A DNA stretch of 64,000 nucleotides from Amazonocrinis nigriterrae CENA67 (GCF_016056305.1 NZ_JAECZC010000022.1:22195-86194); one strand, 5' to 3'. Counted from the first letter of the stretch, positions 27,198 to 35,484 are shown. The notes: generated by a model from the letters alone, not told the origin. Numbers and translations are program-made.

Positions 27198-27686
27198 ATC
27201 GTAGTCCAAAAGCAACAAATTAACTCGCAAATCAAGTCACCTCAAGTCTTCTTGATTGATCATGAAAATAATAATCGGGGTCTAATCGACACCTATGAAG
27301 CTCTACAGTTAGCCCAAAGCGTAGACCTTGACCTAGTTGTAGTCTCCGAAGGTAAAGAAGCTCCAGTAGCAAAGATTCTCAACTATGGCAAGTTTCAGTA
27401 TCAAAAGAAAAAACGCCAAGGACAAAGTGCTAGACCCACAGTCAAAGAAGTCAGGTTCCGTCCCAACGTGGGTCTAGCTGATTATAATTTACGCATTGAT
27501 CAAGCGCTTGGGTGGTTAAATAAAGGCGATTCAGTGAAATTTGCTATTCGTTTACGAGGCCGAGAACATCAATATCGTGAACAAGCTGGAGAAATGCTAG
27601 AGCGCATCATCACTGATCTCAGTAAAGTAGGTAAAGTCCAGTCCCTTGATAAACGCTCACTGATTGTTCAAATTATGCCTGCTTAA
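27198..27686 (+). CDS. infC: Translation initiation factor IF-3 family protein, probable AUC start
   Basis: The product is about 162 residues, with an IF3 N-domain (QINSQIKSPQVFLIDHENNN, later LIDTYEALQLAQSVDLDLVV), the basic linker (KFQYQKKKRQGQ) and the C-domain (KEVRFRPNVGLADYNLRIDQ through RGREHQYREQAGEMLERI). It differs enough from usual cyanobacterial IF3 to be a paralogue. The frame is open upstream of the first TTG (27252) to a TGA near 27180. The N-domain needs those codons, and the only well-spaced initiator after the AGAGG site (27185-27189) is ATC at 27198; ATA at 27192 is closer. No ATG, GTG or TTG is available there. A leader stem (27097-27104 / 27120-27128) precedes it. Confidence 0.85.
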   Translation: MVVQKQQINSQIKSPQVFLIDHENNNRGLIDTYEALQLAQSVDLDLVVVSEGKEAPVAKILNYGKFQYQKKKRQGQSARPTVKEVRFRPNVGLADYNLRIDQALGWLNKGDSVKFAIRLRGREHQYREQAGEMLERIITDLSKVGKVQSLDKRSLIVQIMPA

Positions 27687-27694
27687 CATAATCT

Positions 27695-27723
27695 AAGCGC
27701 TATATGCAAAGCATATAGCGCTT
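27695..27723. terminator. Hairpin after the IF-3 gene
   Basis: A 13-base perfect stem, AAGCGCTATATGC / GCATATAGCGCTT, with an AAA loop begins nine bases after the stop codon. There is no T-run, so termination efficiency is uncertain, but the position and stability suggest a terminator or 3' end protector. Confidence 0.65.
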
Positions 27724-27851
27724 ACTGCTTGCTTTATGAGAGTATCTTTAATGAACAGCTAACTCTTTCAATTCTTGTAACTGGGGATCAAAACCTTGGA
27801 ATATGAATAGTTATCTGTTGACTGCAATTTCATGATACAGGAAAATAAATA

Positions 27852-28178
27852 ATGTCTACTGACATAGTTGCTTACGTTCAAGAAAGTGAATTTGATACTC
27901 TTTTAAGTAAAGAAAAAGTTCTAGTTGTTGACTTTACTGCTACTTGGTGTGGCCCCTGTCGTCTTGTGAGTCCGTTAATGGATCAACTTGCTAATGAATA
28001 CAAAGATCGCCTTAAGGTTGTCAAGGTAGACGTGGACAACAACAAGCCGATATTCAAAAAATTCGGACTTCGCAGTATCCCAGCAGTGTTAATTTTTAAA
28101 GATGGTAAATTAGCAGAAACAATCATAGGAGTTTCTCCTTATGAGCAGTTCAGCAGCGCTGTTGAGAAGCTTCTTTAG
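27852..28178 (+). CDS. trxA: Thioredoxin
   Basis: The 108-residue protein is a classic thioredoxin, with VVDFTATWCGPCRLVSPLMD around the redox pair Cys33/Cys36 and the cis-proline loop SIPAVLIFKDG near residues 75-85. It reduces disulphides in target enzymes such as those of the Calvin cycle, receiving electrons from thioredoxin reductase. The normal Trp before the CGPC motif is present. AGGAAAATAAAT precedes the ATG. Cyanobacteria carry several thioredoxins, and the subtype was not assigned. Confidence 0.95.
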   Translation: MSTDIVAYVQESEFDTLLSKEKVLVVDFTATWCGPCRLVSPLMDQLANEYKDRLKVVKVDVDNNKPIFKKFGLRSIPAVLIFKDGKLAETIIGVSPYEQFSSAVEKLL

Positions 28179-28305
28179 ATTGTCAAAGAGGAGTGATCAT
28201 AAAAGTTCTGCTAAATTCATAAGAAACAAAATTTTTTGGGAATTTACGAATCGACAATGAATTTTATTTTTCTAACCCTCTGGTAGCAAAACTTTCAACC
28301 TTTAT

Positions 28306-28331
28306 GTAGCGAGTGGTGACAGACTCGCTAC
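28306..28331. terminator. Hairpin downstream of trxA
   Basis: A 9-base stem, GTAGCGAGT / ACTCGCTAC, with an eight-base loop lies about 130 bases after the trxA stop. There is no T-run. It could end trxA transcription or that of the opposing frame at 28340. Confidence 0.45.
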
Positions 28332-28339
28332 TTATGAGC

Positions 28340-28630
28340 CTATTTTTCAGCAATCATCATGCTTTTCTGGATACTAGTCACACAAAAATTGATATGGGAG
28401 CGGATAGCTCGCTCATAAACTACAGTTTGCTCTGTACGTATTCCTACATTTTGATAGATCAACTGAATTTTAGGAAATTCGCACCAGTACATCAAAAAGA
28501 TGTCTTTCGCAGGAGTAGTAATTTCATAATTATTCTCTTGTTTTTTCTTTTTGAGTCTACAATTATTTAGTTGCAATTTTTGTCTAAATAATTTCTCAAA
28601 TTCTGGAATTATATTTGAAGTAATATTCAT
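28340..28630 (-). CDS. Possible hypothetical protein
   Basis: The 96-residue frame starts MNITSNIIPEFEKLFRQKLQ, passes a lysine-rich stretch (RLKKKKQ), and continues PAKDIFLMYWCEFPKIQLIY, which reads like folded protein. No ribosome site precedes the ATG and no family is recognised. An 85-codon frame on the other strand covers the same bases and looks poorer. The call is tentative. Confidence 0.35.
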   Translation of the reverse strand: MNITSNIIPEFEKLFRQKLQLNNCRLKKKKQENNYEITTPAKDIFLMYWCEFPKIQLIYQNVGIRTEQTVVYERAIRSHINFCVTSIQKSMMIAEK

Positions 28631-28810
28631 ACTTGACTACACGTTAAAACGTGTTACTAGGGCAAACATTATCTTTTGAGGTTACTAAGGATGAAACTCT
28701 AGCTACCTGAGACTCAAGTTAGTAATATCAAAGTTTTCAGCTATTTGGCAGTTGATGAAACTCACTATAGCAACTTTATTTGGCAAGATCACTTTAGTCA
28801 CAAATATTAA

Positions 28811-29116
28811 TTAATAGAAGGCTTCTACATTGTGTCGGAAAGCAATTAAGGCGTGGTTACCTTGCTCCTCTTTCAGTCCCGAAAGGATCGCATCAGATAC
28901 TTCTAATGAAACAATGGTCTTGATTTCTATATTAGTGTTGTAGCCTGCTAAGTCCGACAAGCGTCTTCCGTGTCCGCCTTCACCTTGAACTTGACTAATG
29001 GTGTAACCACTGACATTATGGCTTTTCAGCAGCTTGACAATACGGTCTTTCAACACCGTTTCACCAATGATGGTGATGAGGACAGCGGGTTTGATGGGAC
29101 TGGCTGAGTTTGACAT
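28811..29116 (-). CDS. P-II-like signalling protein
   Basis: The 101-residue protein has the GlnB-like ferredoxin fold pattern: an opening strand (AVLITIIGETVLKDRIVKLL), then GYTISQVQGEGGHGRR with a Gly-rich loop at about residues 37-52, and IEIKTIVSLEVSDAILSGLK. The loop replaces the uridylylated T-loop of true GlnB, so this is a P-II-like protein related to SbtB/CPII-type regulators. Those bind adenine nucleotides and control transporters. No transporter gene such as sbtA is adjacent. It lies 163 bases downstream of an RNA-binding protein gene on the same strand, separated from it by a terminator. Confidence 0.7.
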   Translation of the reverse strand: MSNSASPIKPAVLITIIGETVLKDRIVKLLKSHNVSGYTISQVQGEGGHGRRLSDLAGYNTNIEIKTIVSLEVSDAILSGLKEEQGNHALIAFRHNVEAFY

Positions 29117-29185
29117 GGAGAATTCCAGAGATTGAATTGTGCCTGGTAGAGCTTAAGTTTTGGTCACGCCGTCCAAATTTTACCT

Positions 29186-29220
29186 TAAAAAGGCTCAAGC
29201 ATTCTTGCCTGAGCCTTTTC
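29186..29220 (-). terminator. Terminator of the RNA-binding protein gene
   Basis: On the minus strand a 10-base stem AAAAGGCTCA / TGAGCCTTTT (29219-29210 and 29197-29188) with a 12-base loop ends in a run of T. It lies between the RRM gene stop (29279) and the P-II-like start (29116), so the two genes are probably separate transcripts. Confidence 0.8.
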
Positions 29221-29278
29221 CAAATGCAATTAATTTCCTGAATTAACAGGTTTGTTTAAAAAGGTAAATCTATGAAAC

Positions 29279-29578
29279 TTAATAGCGGTTCCGTCCGCCA
29301 TAGTTTCCACGATTACCACCAAATGAACCTCTTTCTTCTCTGGGTTTAGCTTTATTAACTTTGAGGTCACGTCCCATCCACTCAGCACCATTAAGTGCAT
29401 CAATGGCAGCTGTTTCTTCAGCATCAGTTCCCATTTCCACAAAACCAAAGCCGCGCAAACGACCTGTTTCACGGTCAGTGGGAAGCTGAACCCGTTTTAC
29501 AGAACCATATTCTGCAAACACAGCATTGAGGCTGTCTTCTGTAACATCATAAGAAAGATTGCCTACATAAACTGACAT
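29279..29578 (-). CDS. RNA-binding protein, RRM type (Rbp family)
   Basis: The 99-residue protein has a single RRM. RNP2 is IYVGNLS-like (SVYVGNLSYDV, residues 2-12), RNP1 is RGFGFVEM (about 43-50), and a C-terminal Gly/Arg/Asn-rich tail follows (GSFGGNRGNYGGRNRY). Cyanobacterial Rbp proteins of this design are cold-inducible RNA chaperones and mRNA-localising factors. The ribosome site GGAGA, six bases before the ATG, is buried in a ten-base hairpin (29585-29625), suggesting translational control. A second family member lies at 60802. Confidence 0.93.
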   Translation of the reverse strand: MSVYVGNLSYDVTEDSLNAVFAEYGSVKRVQLPTDRETGRLRGFGFVEMGTDAEETAAIDALNGAEWMGRDLKVNKAKPREERGSFGGNRGNYGGRNRY

Positions 29579-29584
29579 AAATTG

Positions 29585-29625
29585 TCTCCGAAATCATAAA
29601 TGTGTAGAGATTTAAATTTCGGAGA
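29585..29625 (-). promoter_or_regulatory. 5' leader hairpin sequestering the rbp ribosome-binding site
   Basis: On the minus strand TCTCCGAAAT (29625-29616) pairs perfectly with ATTTCGGAGA (29594-29585). The second arm contains the Shine-Dalgarno GGAGA, followed by CAATTT and the ATG. The loop is 21 bases. The ribosome site is therefore paired in the simplest fold, as expected for a temperature- or protein-responsive leader. Confidence 0.65.
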
Positions 29626-30122
29626 AAAGTCTGTGAATACCAAAAGGAATAAGCCTGTCAATACTAAAAACAAACGCTGTCGCCGAATTAACTCTCACTT
29701 ACCACCATGACACACCACGCAATTATTAGGGGGAAAGTTGCAAAAACTGTTATATAAAGTTATGAGAACAACTGATAGCTAAGTATAGATAATGGTTGGC
29801 AACTATGAATAATTTGGTGTATTGAATCTTTGAAACGTAGATACAGTAAGGGTCTATAGATGAATTTACAGCTTTTTATACGTTTTTCAGTTGAAATCAG
29901 GACTTACCCACAGACTACGATTTTACGTCATTACGAGCCAAGCAAAGTTACCGTAAAAGCTTAGTTTTTCGTCACGAGTGCGTAAGTCCTATAGATATCT
30001 ATTAGACTCATTTTTTTGTGAAAAGCACCTAATACACTGCTGTGGTATGGTGCGTGATAGCAAAGCCATAACACACTACTTAATATCTACTTCAGGATAG
30101 ATGCAAATACGAAGATTTTTAC
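29626..30122. other. Intergenic region upstream of the rbp gene
   Basis: About 500 bases without a supported gene. It contains the promoter of the minus-strand rbp gene and a small repeat-bounded element at 29899-29990 (listed separately). Confidence 0.5.
29899..29990. repeat. MITE-like element with AGGACTTAC ends
   Basis: A 92-base segment is bounded by AGGACTTAC at 29899-29907 and its exact reverse complement GTAAGTCCT at 29982-29990. The same GGACTTACGC-type end occurs singly at about 42871 and several times in 60.2-60.65 kb. Size and inverted ends fit a miniature non-autonomous element. Target-site duplication is not clear. Confidence 0.5.
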
Positions 30123-30485
30123 TCATGAGTTTTCCTCGTTAATTATGCGACGTAGATCATCAAGAGGCGATTCAGGTTCAGTTATTTCCACATCCTCTTC
30201 AATATAAACTTCAAAGCTGACTTGAAATTTCACTTTTCCTTTTTTCCAGCTTTGAGAACCTAGAGTTAAAATTTCACAATCTATTCCTTCATTAAACCAA
30301 GTTTTAAAATTTTGTTCTGCTATAAATATTCCATTAGATTTTAATTCTTGCCGCAATGCATATGCTAGAGAATCATTAGATGATTGATCCAATGCTTGTT
30401 GAAATTTCCTAATTCTATATAGATAGTCTCTAAATCATAAAACATCATCTTCATTACAAATTAAGGCTTTAAATTCACTTTCCAT
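30123..30485 (-). pseudogene. KGK-domain protein gene interrupted by an in-frame TGA
   Basis: Reading from the ATG at 30485, with GAGG ten bases before it, gives MESEFKALICNEDDVL, then TGA (30437-30435) at codon 17. The same frame then continues FRDYLYRIRKFQQAL into SWKKGKVKFQVSFEVYIEED, the KGK motif of the cyanobacterial KGK domain family. The frame is otherwise intact to the TAA at 30123 (120 codons). A single base change from GGA or CGA to TGA would explain it. Translation from TTG at 30392 would give only an 89-residue fragment. The true state is either a young pseudogene or a sequence error. KGK proteins have no established function. Confidence 0.7.
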
Positions 30486-30662
30486 ATTAACCTCAATTCA
30501 GAAAATTCATTAACAAATAGTAGGGGCGTACATCTGTAGTACCCTACAGCGAATTCATGTGTTGCAAATATTTTTGGAAATGGTATCAGCTAATGTGTTT
30601 AACTGTTGCAAAAATGCGGGTAATGACTAGTGCTAAAAGCCTAAAGCTATAAAAAAAAGATA

Positions 30663-33122
30663 CTAAATCTGTGCTACTCCATCCAGTAAACCATCTGAAA
30701 CAACAATACCGTTGTTAGCAGCAATCTTGTCAACAACTTCTGAATCAGCATCACTAATTATAGGCAACAAATGCTCATATAACTGCATTGCTTGCAAACA
30801 ACTATTGATACTAGAAACTGCTGAATTATAAGCTACTATTTTTTGCTCAACAGCACTTAATAAACGCCCATTATTGAAAATCTTCTCTTCGGCTTCTTGT
30901 TGCAGCGTTTGTTCTAAATAAGCACGCGCCTGTGGATACTGCTGTAAAATCTCATCTGCTTGCTTGTCTGCTATTGGTAACAAATGAGTTTTGAGGGTTT
31001 GGTTGATGGTTTGGCGAAAAGATTTGCGAATAGTTTGAGAAACTTTTGGCTCAAAATCTAACTTCAATAATTGCCTAATTGCTGGTTCTGCTTCTATGAC
31101 ACTTTCAGCATCATATCCTTGGGAAGTTTGCTGTAAAGTCTGGCGGAATTGATATATGGAAAAAGTGCCTTCATCATAAAATCTAGGACTTTCTCGCACG
31201 AAGCGATCGCATTCTACACCAGCAGCACTCACCAAAGCTAAAGAAACTTGTTTTTCTACAATTTTTAACTCTTGTTCAATGCCGCTATCATTACCTAACA
31301 AGCGATACAATTGACGATAATACTCGGATTTACGAACCTTTTCTATCAACCGCTGAAACAAATTAGCAACAACTTGCTGGGAAGAATCGACTAAAATATC
31401 TTCTAATTGATTGGATAAATAATAAAATGCCTCTACTAAAATGGCAATTAATGGCGCTGTTGCGTTACGCGGATGACTGAGAGTTGCACGTCGATAAGCA
31501 TCAGCCACAGAAAAAGTATCTAGTAACTCATCTAAACGACGAATCATACGTGATTGTAGTTGCCGAAAATCTGCTTCAAAAGCATCACAGGCATTAGTAA
31601 TTAATAAATTTACTTCTTCTGTGATATGCAAACTAAATTCTTTACCAACTTGCTGTAGTTGCTGGTTAAGACGTTGCAACTCTTGTGCTTTCATGGCTTT
31701 AATTTCTTGCGGCTGACTTTCTAAATCTCGTTGCACAGACTGATAAGATTTTTTCAGCTTAATACATACATCTTCCAAGTCATCAGCCAGATTTTGAAAA
31801 ATTTGTGGGCGTTTTTCTTCAGTCAAATAACGAGTAATAGCTGTGCGGAATTCTTCTATACCACTATCTTGAATTAGCTGTTTAATTAGAGGCGTTCCTT
31901 GTTCAGATAAAATCCGCACATAATTTTCATTGGGAGTTTCAAAGCCATTCAGAGAAATCCGAAAATTGCTAGCTGAAAGTTTACCAGAACTCACACAATA
32001 ATTGTTAAATGCATAAACAAATTGTGGAGTTTCCTCGCTACCATTCAAATTTTTGACACTTTCTGCAAAAATAGAATCTAAACCAAATCTATCTTGTATA
32101 TTTGTCTGTTTAATTTGACTGCCGTAAAAGCCGAGTAACCCACTGGTCTTATAAACTCTGCTGGTATCATGAAACTGTGCAGTAATTAAATTATCCAATC
32201 GCTGCCTTAGCTGGGTATTGTACCAAGTTTCATCGATGCGGTTGAAGACATAAAAAACGCGATCGCGTATTCCCGCATTTGAACGCATGGTTTCTAAAAG
32301 TTCTGTTTCTTCCTTTGTCATATCGCCCGCAGATGCAGGTTTTAGCACACACACCACCGCTGAAGTCTCAGGATGTTGAATTTTGGTGTAAGTTAGCTGT
32401 GCATCTTTCTCTACTGGTGCATCAATTCCTGGCGTGTCAATAATGACATTTCCATCTTCCAAAAGGGGATGATTACAGTAATATTCAATCCGCTTTAAAA
32501 CTGCACTATTGCTACCACGACGAGCATATCCAGCAGCTTCTTTCAGATTAGCAAAATTAAATTGCTCCATAGAATATGTAGCATTATTTACCGTATTAAT
32601 ATATTGACGGTTTGCTTGATATCCTTCCAGCAACAATAATAATGCTTTGGCTTGCTTTGCACGTTCCGATTTACTTTCACCACCCTCTTGCTGAATTATA
32701 ACTTGGCATCCTTCGCATAAAAGGCTAACTACTTCGGCTTGATTGATATTGGCTGCTGTTTTAAATCCCAATTGTTGACATAAAGAACTTGCTTGTTCTC
32801 GAATCTCTGCTTCACTTAAAAATGTCAAAACAACCCGTTCTTTATCTGTTTGTGCATACTCAATCTTGCATTCTGTTCCTGTGGCGTGTCCCTCAGCGCT
32901 GTAGAGCAATTCCCGTTCCAGCAGTGCATTAATTAGCATCGATTTTCCTGCACTAAATGCACCTGCAAACACAATTTCAAACTTGGGAGAAATCGCTTTA
33001 CTTAGAGAAGTTTGTACAGGTGTAATATCTTGGGAACGTAAAGATGATTCTTGCTGTAAAAGTTGTAATATAGACTCTACTTGCTCTTTCAAATTTTGAC
33101 ACTGAGGAGGCAGGTTTGACAT
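30663..33122 (-). CDS. Dynamin-like GTPase
   Basis: The 819-residue protein is a bacterial dynamin-family large GTPase. It shows G1 GAFSAGKS (54-61), a conserved G2 Thr in HATGTEC (about residues 78-84), G3 VIIDTPGID (about 226-234) and a G4-like NRID (about 291-294). These are followed by long helical regions that should form the middle/GED-like stalk. Bacterial dynamins bind and remodel membranes; a Nostoc member is the structural model for the group. This one is longer than that model and lacks an obvious transmembrane paddle. It is divergent from the PPC-domain gene and shares only an 96-base promoter gap with it. Confidence 0.88.
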   Translation of the reverse strand: MSNLPPQCQNLKEQVESILQLLQQESSLRSQDITPVQTSLSKAISPKFEIVFAGAFSAGKSMLINALLERELLYSAEGHATGTECKIEYAQTDKERVVLTFLSEAEIREQASSLCQQLGFKTAANINQAEVVSLLCEGCQVIIQQEGGESKSERAKQAKALLLLLEGYQANRQYINTVNNATYSMEQFNFANLKEAAGYARRGSNSAVLKRIEYYCNHPLLEDGNVIIDTPGIDAPVEKDAQLTYTKIQHPETSAVVCVLKPASAGDMTKEETELLETMRSNAGIRDRVFYVFNRIDETWYNTQLRQRLDNLITAQFHDTSRVYKTSGLLGFYGSQIKQTNIQDRFGLDSIFAESVKNLNGSEETPQFVYAFNNYCVSSGKLSASNFRISLNGFETPNENYVRILSEQGTPLIKQLIQDSGIEEFRTAITRYLTEEKRPQIFQNLADDLEDVCIKLKKSYQSVQRDLESQPQEIKAMKAQELQRLNQQLQQVGKEFSLHITEEVNLLITNACDAFEADFRQLQSRMIRRLDELLDTFSVADAYRRATLSHPRNATAPLIAILVEAFYYLSNQLEDILVDSSQQVVANLFQRLIEKVRKSEYYRQLYRLLGNDSGIEQELKIVEKQVSLALVSAAGVECDRFVRESPRFYDEGTFSIYQFRQTLQQTSQGYDAESVIEAEPAIRQLLKLDFEPKVSQTIRKSFRQTINQTLKTHLLPIADKQADEILQQYPQARAYLEQTLQQEAEEKIFNNGRLLSAVEQKIVAYNSAVSSINSCLQAMQLYEHLLPIISDADSEVVDKIAANNGIVVSDGLLDGVAQI

Positions 33123-33218
33123 TATTAAGCACCAATAAATATTTATGTATATTTTATTAATGTTTAAATGCTAGCGCTTCAGTGTTATTACTGAGGTAAT
33201 TTTATTTTATTGCCTTTT

Positions 33219-33626
33219 ATGAAAGTTTTTGCTATCAGACTAAAACCCAACGAAGATTTAAGGCAAAGCTTAAAGAACTTTGCCATTCAACAAGATATTA
33301 AAGCAGGATTTATTTTAAGTGCGATCGGCAGCTTAAAACAAGCGACAATTCGGTTTGCTAATCAAGACAATATTACAGTACTAAAAGAGAAATTTGAAAT
33401 TCTTACTCTCAACGGTACGATAGCAACCACAGGTGTACACTTACATATTGCTATTTCTGATAAACAAGGCAAAACTATTGGTGGACATCTTGTTGATGGT
33501 AGTATCATTTACACAACTGCTGAAATAGTCATTGGTGCTAGTGAAGAATTTATCTTTAATAGAACTTTGGATGAACAAACAGGTTATTTAGAATTAGAAA
33601 TTGTAAAAGAAATTAATTCAGAGTAG
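33219..33626 (+). CDS. PPC-domain (DUF296) DNA-binding-like protein
   Basis: The protein, 135 residues from the ATG at 33219, is a single PPC/DUF296 domain. It contains VFAIRLKPNEDLRQSLKNFA, then GFILSAIGSLKQATIRFANQ, the HLHIAISDKQGKTIGGHLVDG metal-site segment and IYTTAEIVIG. In plants the domain accompanies AT-hooks. Stand-alone bacterial copies are trimers of unknown role, sometimes metal-binding through the conserved His residues. An in-frame TTG at 33210 is possible but has no better ribosome site. The methyltransferase gene starts 26 bases downstream and may be co-transcribed. Confidence 0.85.
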   Translation: MKVFAIRLKPNEDLRQSLKNFAIQQDIKAGFILSAIGSLKQATIRFANQDNITVLKEKFEILTLNGTIATTGVHLHIAISDKQGKTIGGHLVDGSIIYTTAEIVIGASEEFIFNRTLDEQTGYLELEIVKEINSE

Positions 33627-33652
33627 AGTTGATAAATTGTGCGATCACCCAA

Positions 33653-34279
33653 ATGATTGAAACCATAGTTCGCAAACAATACAACGAGTTAGCAGCCGTT
33701 TATGATCTACGTTGGAAAAGTTATATAGCTAACACATTATCTTTTCTCAAAACCTGGGCAGAGATATCATCAACAGATATTGTACTTGATGTTGCCTGTG
33801 GCACTGGTGAGTTTGAACGTTTACTACTGGCAGAGTATTCATCGCAACAAATTGTTGGGGTAGACATTTCAGATAAGATGTTGGCGATCGCCCAAAAGAA
33901 ATGTAGTGCTTATCCTCAAGTATCATTTGAGACCGCAAGTGCCTCAAGTTTGCCATTTGACAGTAATAGTTTCGATGTAATTGTATCTGCTAATTCGTTT
34001 CACCACTTTAATCACCCACTTACTGCATTAAAGGAGATGAGACGTGTCCTTAAACCTGATGGTAAAGTCATTATCCTGGATTGGTGTAGAGATTATTTAC
34101 TTTGTCAAATATGTGACATTCTATTGAAGGCTTTTGATTCAGCTCATCAGCAGTGTTATACCCAAAATGAATTTCACCGCTTGCTTGAAGATGGAAATCT
34201 TGCGGTTTCTCGTACAACCAGAATTCGTTTTGGTGTTGTGTGGGGATTAATGGTAGCTACAGCAAGCTTAAAGGAGTAA
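33653..34279 (+). CDS. Class I SAM-dependent methyltransferase
   Basis: The protein, 208 residues from ATG 33653, has the SAM-binding motif I VLDVACGTGEFERLLL (about residues 43-58), motif II around IVGVDISDKMLAIAQKK and the post-motif segment FDVIVSANSFHHFNHP. This places it with Methyltransf_11 type (UbiE/COQ5-like) enzymes. The HHF...P segment is common in small-molecule methyltransferases. The substrate is not predictable. A TTG at 33629 is an alternative start. It follows the PPC gene closely, suggesting one transcript. Confidence 0.88.
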   Translation: MIETIVRKQYNELAAVYDLRWKSYIANTLSFLKTWAEISSTDIVLDVACGTGEFERLLLAEYSSQQIVGVDISDKMLAIAQKKCSAYPQVSFETASASSLPFDSNSFDVIVSANSFHHFNHPLTALKEMRRVLKPDGKVIILDWCRDYLLCQICDILLKAFDSAHQQCYTQNEFHRLLEDGNLAVSRTTRIRFGVVWGLMVATASLKE

Positions 34280-34652
34280 TATTACGGTTGCTGTGATACT
34301 AATGTAGTGCGATCGCATTTCACAGCAGATAGTAAAAATGCTTGAATCAAGCTCGCTCATCAGAAATTTCTGGCTGTAGTTTCTGACTTTGATTGCCAGA
34401 ATCAAGATATATCAAGGCTTTTGCTAGGCATGACTTCGCAAAATTCTTGCAAATCAGGGCTAAATAATTTCTGAATGTCAATGTCTAGAATATTTAATCT
34501 CTGTAAAGATTAGATGAAGATAAAACTTGATATCAGAGGGTTTATTGAATTAACCGTATACTTACTTAAGTAATTACATCTATGCTGGAAAAGCAGACAA
34601 GGTAAAGCAGCAGATGTATTCAAGTAAACCATCCAAATGAAAGAGGAAAAAT
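34280..34652. other. Intergenic region upstream of the PEP-CTERM gene
   Basis: About 370 bases without a gene. It should hold the promoter of the exported protein at 34653, but no clear motif is seen. The last 15 bases contain GAGGAAAAAT, a good ribosome site. Confidence 0.45.
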
Positions 34653-35345
34653 ATGCCTTTTCTCAAACAGACTTGGAGTATGTTTGCAATAGTCAGCGGT
34701 GTATTTTTAGGACAAATTAACACAGCGCAAGCAGTATTACTTGATTTTGAAGGGCTTCCTACCACACCACTTCCGAGTAGCACACCTGTACCAGAATCAG
34801 TACTAACTGACGACTTAATATCCGATGGAGTGCTATTTGGCAAGACTGGTGTAAGTGCAGGGGTTGCAGTTGTCGAGAATGGTTTTGGGCTAGATCCAGG
34901 TGCAGGCAACACTGTAGTTGGGCTAGATCAATTTGGGAATATTCCAAATATTGTTACTGGTGACATTTTCTTCAGCTTTGTTGTACCTAATACGTTACAA
35001 CCTGGACAAACCGACTTTGTATCGTTTTCCATAGGCAACGGCGGTGGCGATGTCGATGTATTTGAAATTCGTGCCTTTGATTTTAACAATACGCTACTCC
35101 AAACACAGAACTTTGCCAAGGAAGCGGCTTTCCCGGTTTCGTTCTCTTTACCGGGAATTAATCGCATAGAGGTAGACTTTACAGGTGAGTTTGGCTACGC
35201 TCTAAATGACCTAAATTTCAACACGCCCACACCAGCTACATCTGTTCCCGAACCACAAGCTATTCTTGGTTTAGCTACGGTTTTAGGAATGGGTGTTTTA
35301 ATGCAAAGAAAAGCTTCTAAGAAGAAGCAATTAGTTAAAATTTAG
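34653..35345 (+). CDS. PEP-CTERM sorting-domain protein
   Basis: The 230-residue protein is exported: signal peptide MPFLKQTWSMFAIVSGVFLG, with probable cleavage after AQA near residue 27. The mature part is Gly/Asp/Phe-rich (ISDGVLFGKTGVSAGVAVVE) and resembles other PEP-CTERM surface proteins. The end shows the sorting signal VPEPQAILGLATVLGMGVLM (about 196-215) followed by a basic RKASKKK tail. This is processed by exosortase, and the protein is likely released to the surface or extracellular matrix. The exosortase gene is not in the window. GAGGA precedes the ATG. Confidence 0.88.
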   Translation: MPFLKQTWSMFAIVSGVFLGQINTAQAVLLDFEGLPTTPLPSSTPVPESVLTDDLISDGVLFGKTGVSAGVAVVENGFGLDPGAGNTVVGLDQFGNIPNIVTGDIFFSFVVPNTLQPGQTDFVSFSIGNGGGDVDVFEIRAFDFNNTLLQTQNFAKEAAFPVSFSLPGINRIEVDFTGEFGYALNDLNFNTPTPATSVPEPQAILGLATVLGMGVLMQRKASKKKQLVKI

Positions 35346-35429
35346 AGCTAAATTATCTCCAGCCGGAGCAGATGAGATTATTCTTAATAACTCAGTCTGC
35401 ACTGTTAGCTGTTTAGATAATCAATAAAC

Positions 35430-35484
35430 TTGAGTTGGATTAAGGATTAAGGTAAAGTATTATTTACCCCTCGATCCAACTCAA
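35430..35484. terminator. Long nested hairpin after the PEP-CTERM gene
   Basis: An outer 11-base stem TTGAGTTGGAT / ATCCAACTCAA (35430-35440 and 35474-35484) encloses an inner stem GGTAAA / TTTACC (35451-35456 and 35463-35468). The position, between convergent genes, suits a bidirectional terminator, though no T-run follows. Confidence 0.6.
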
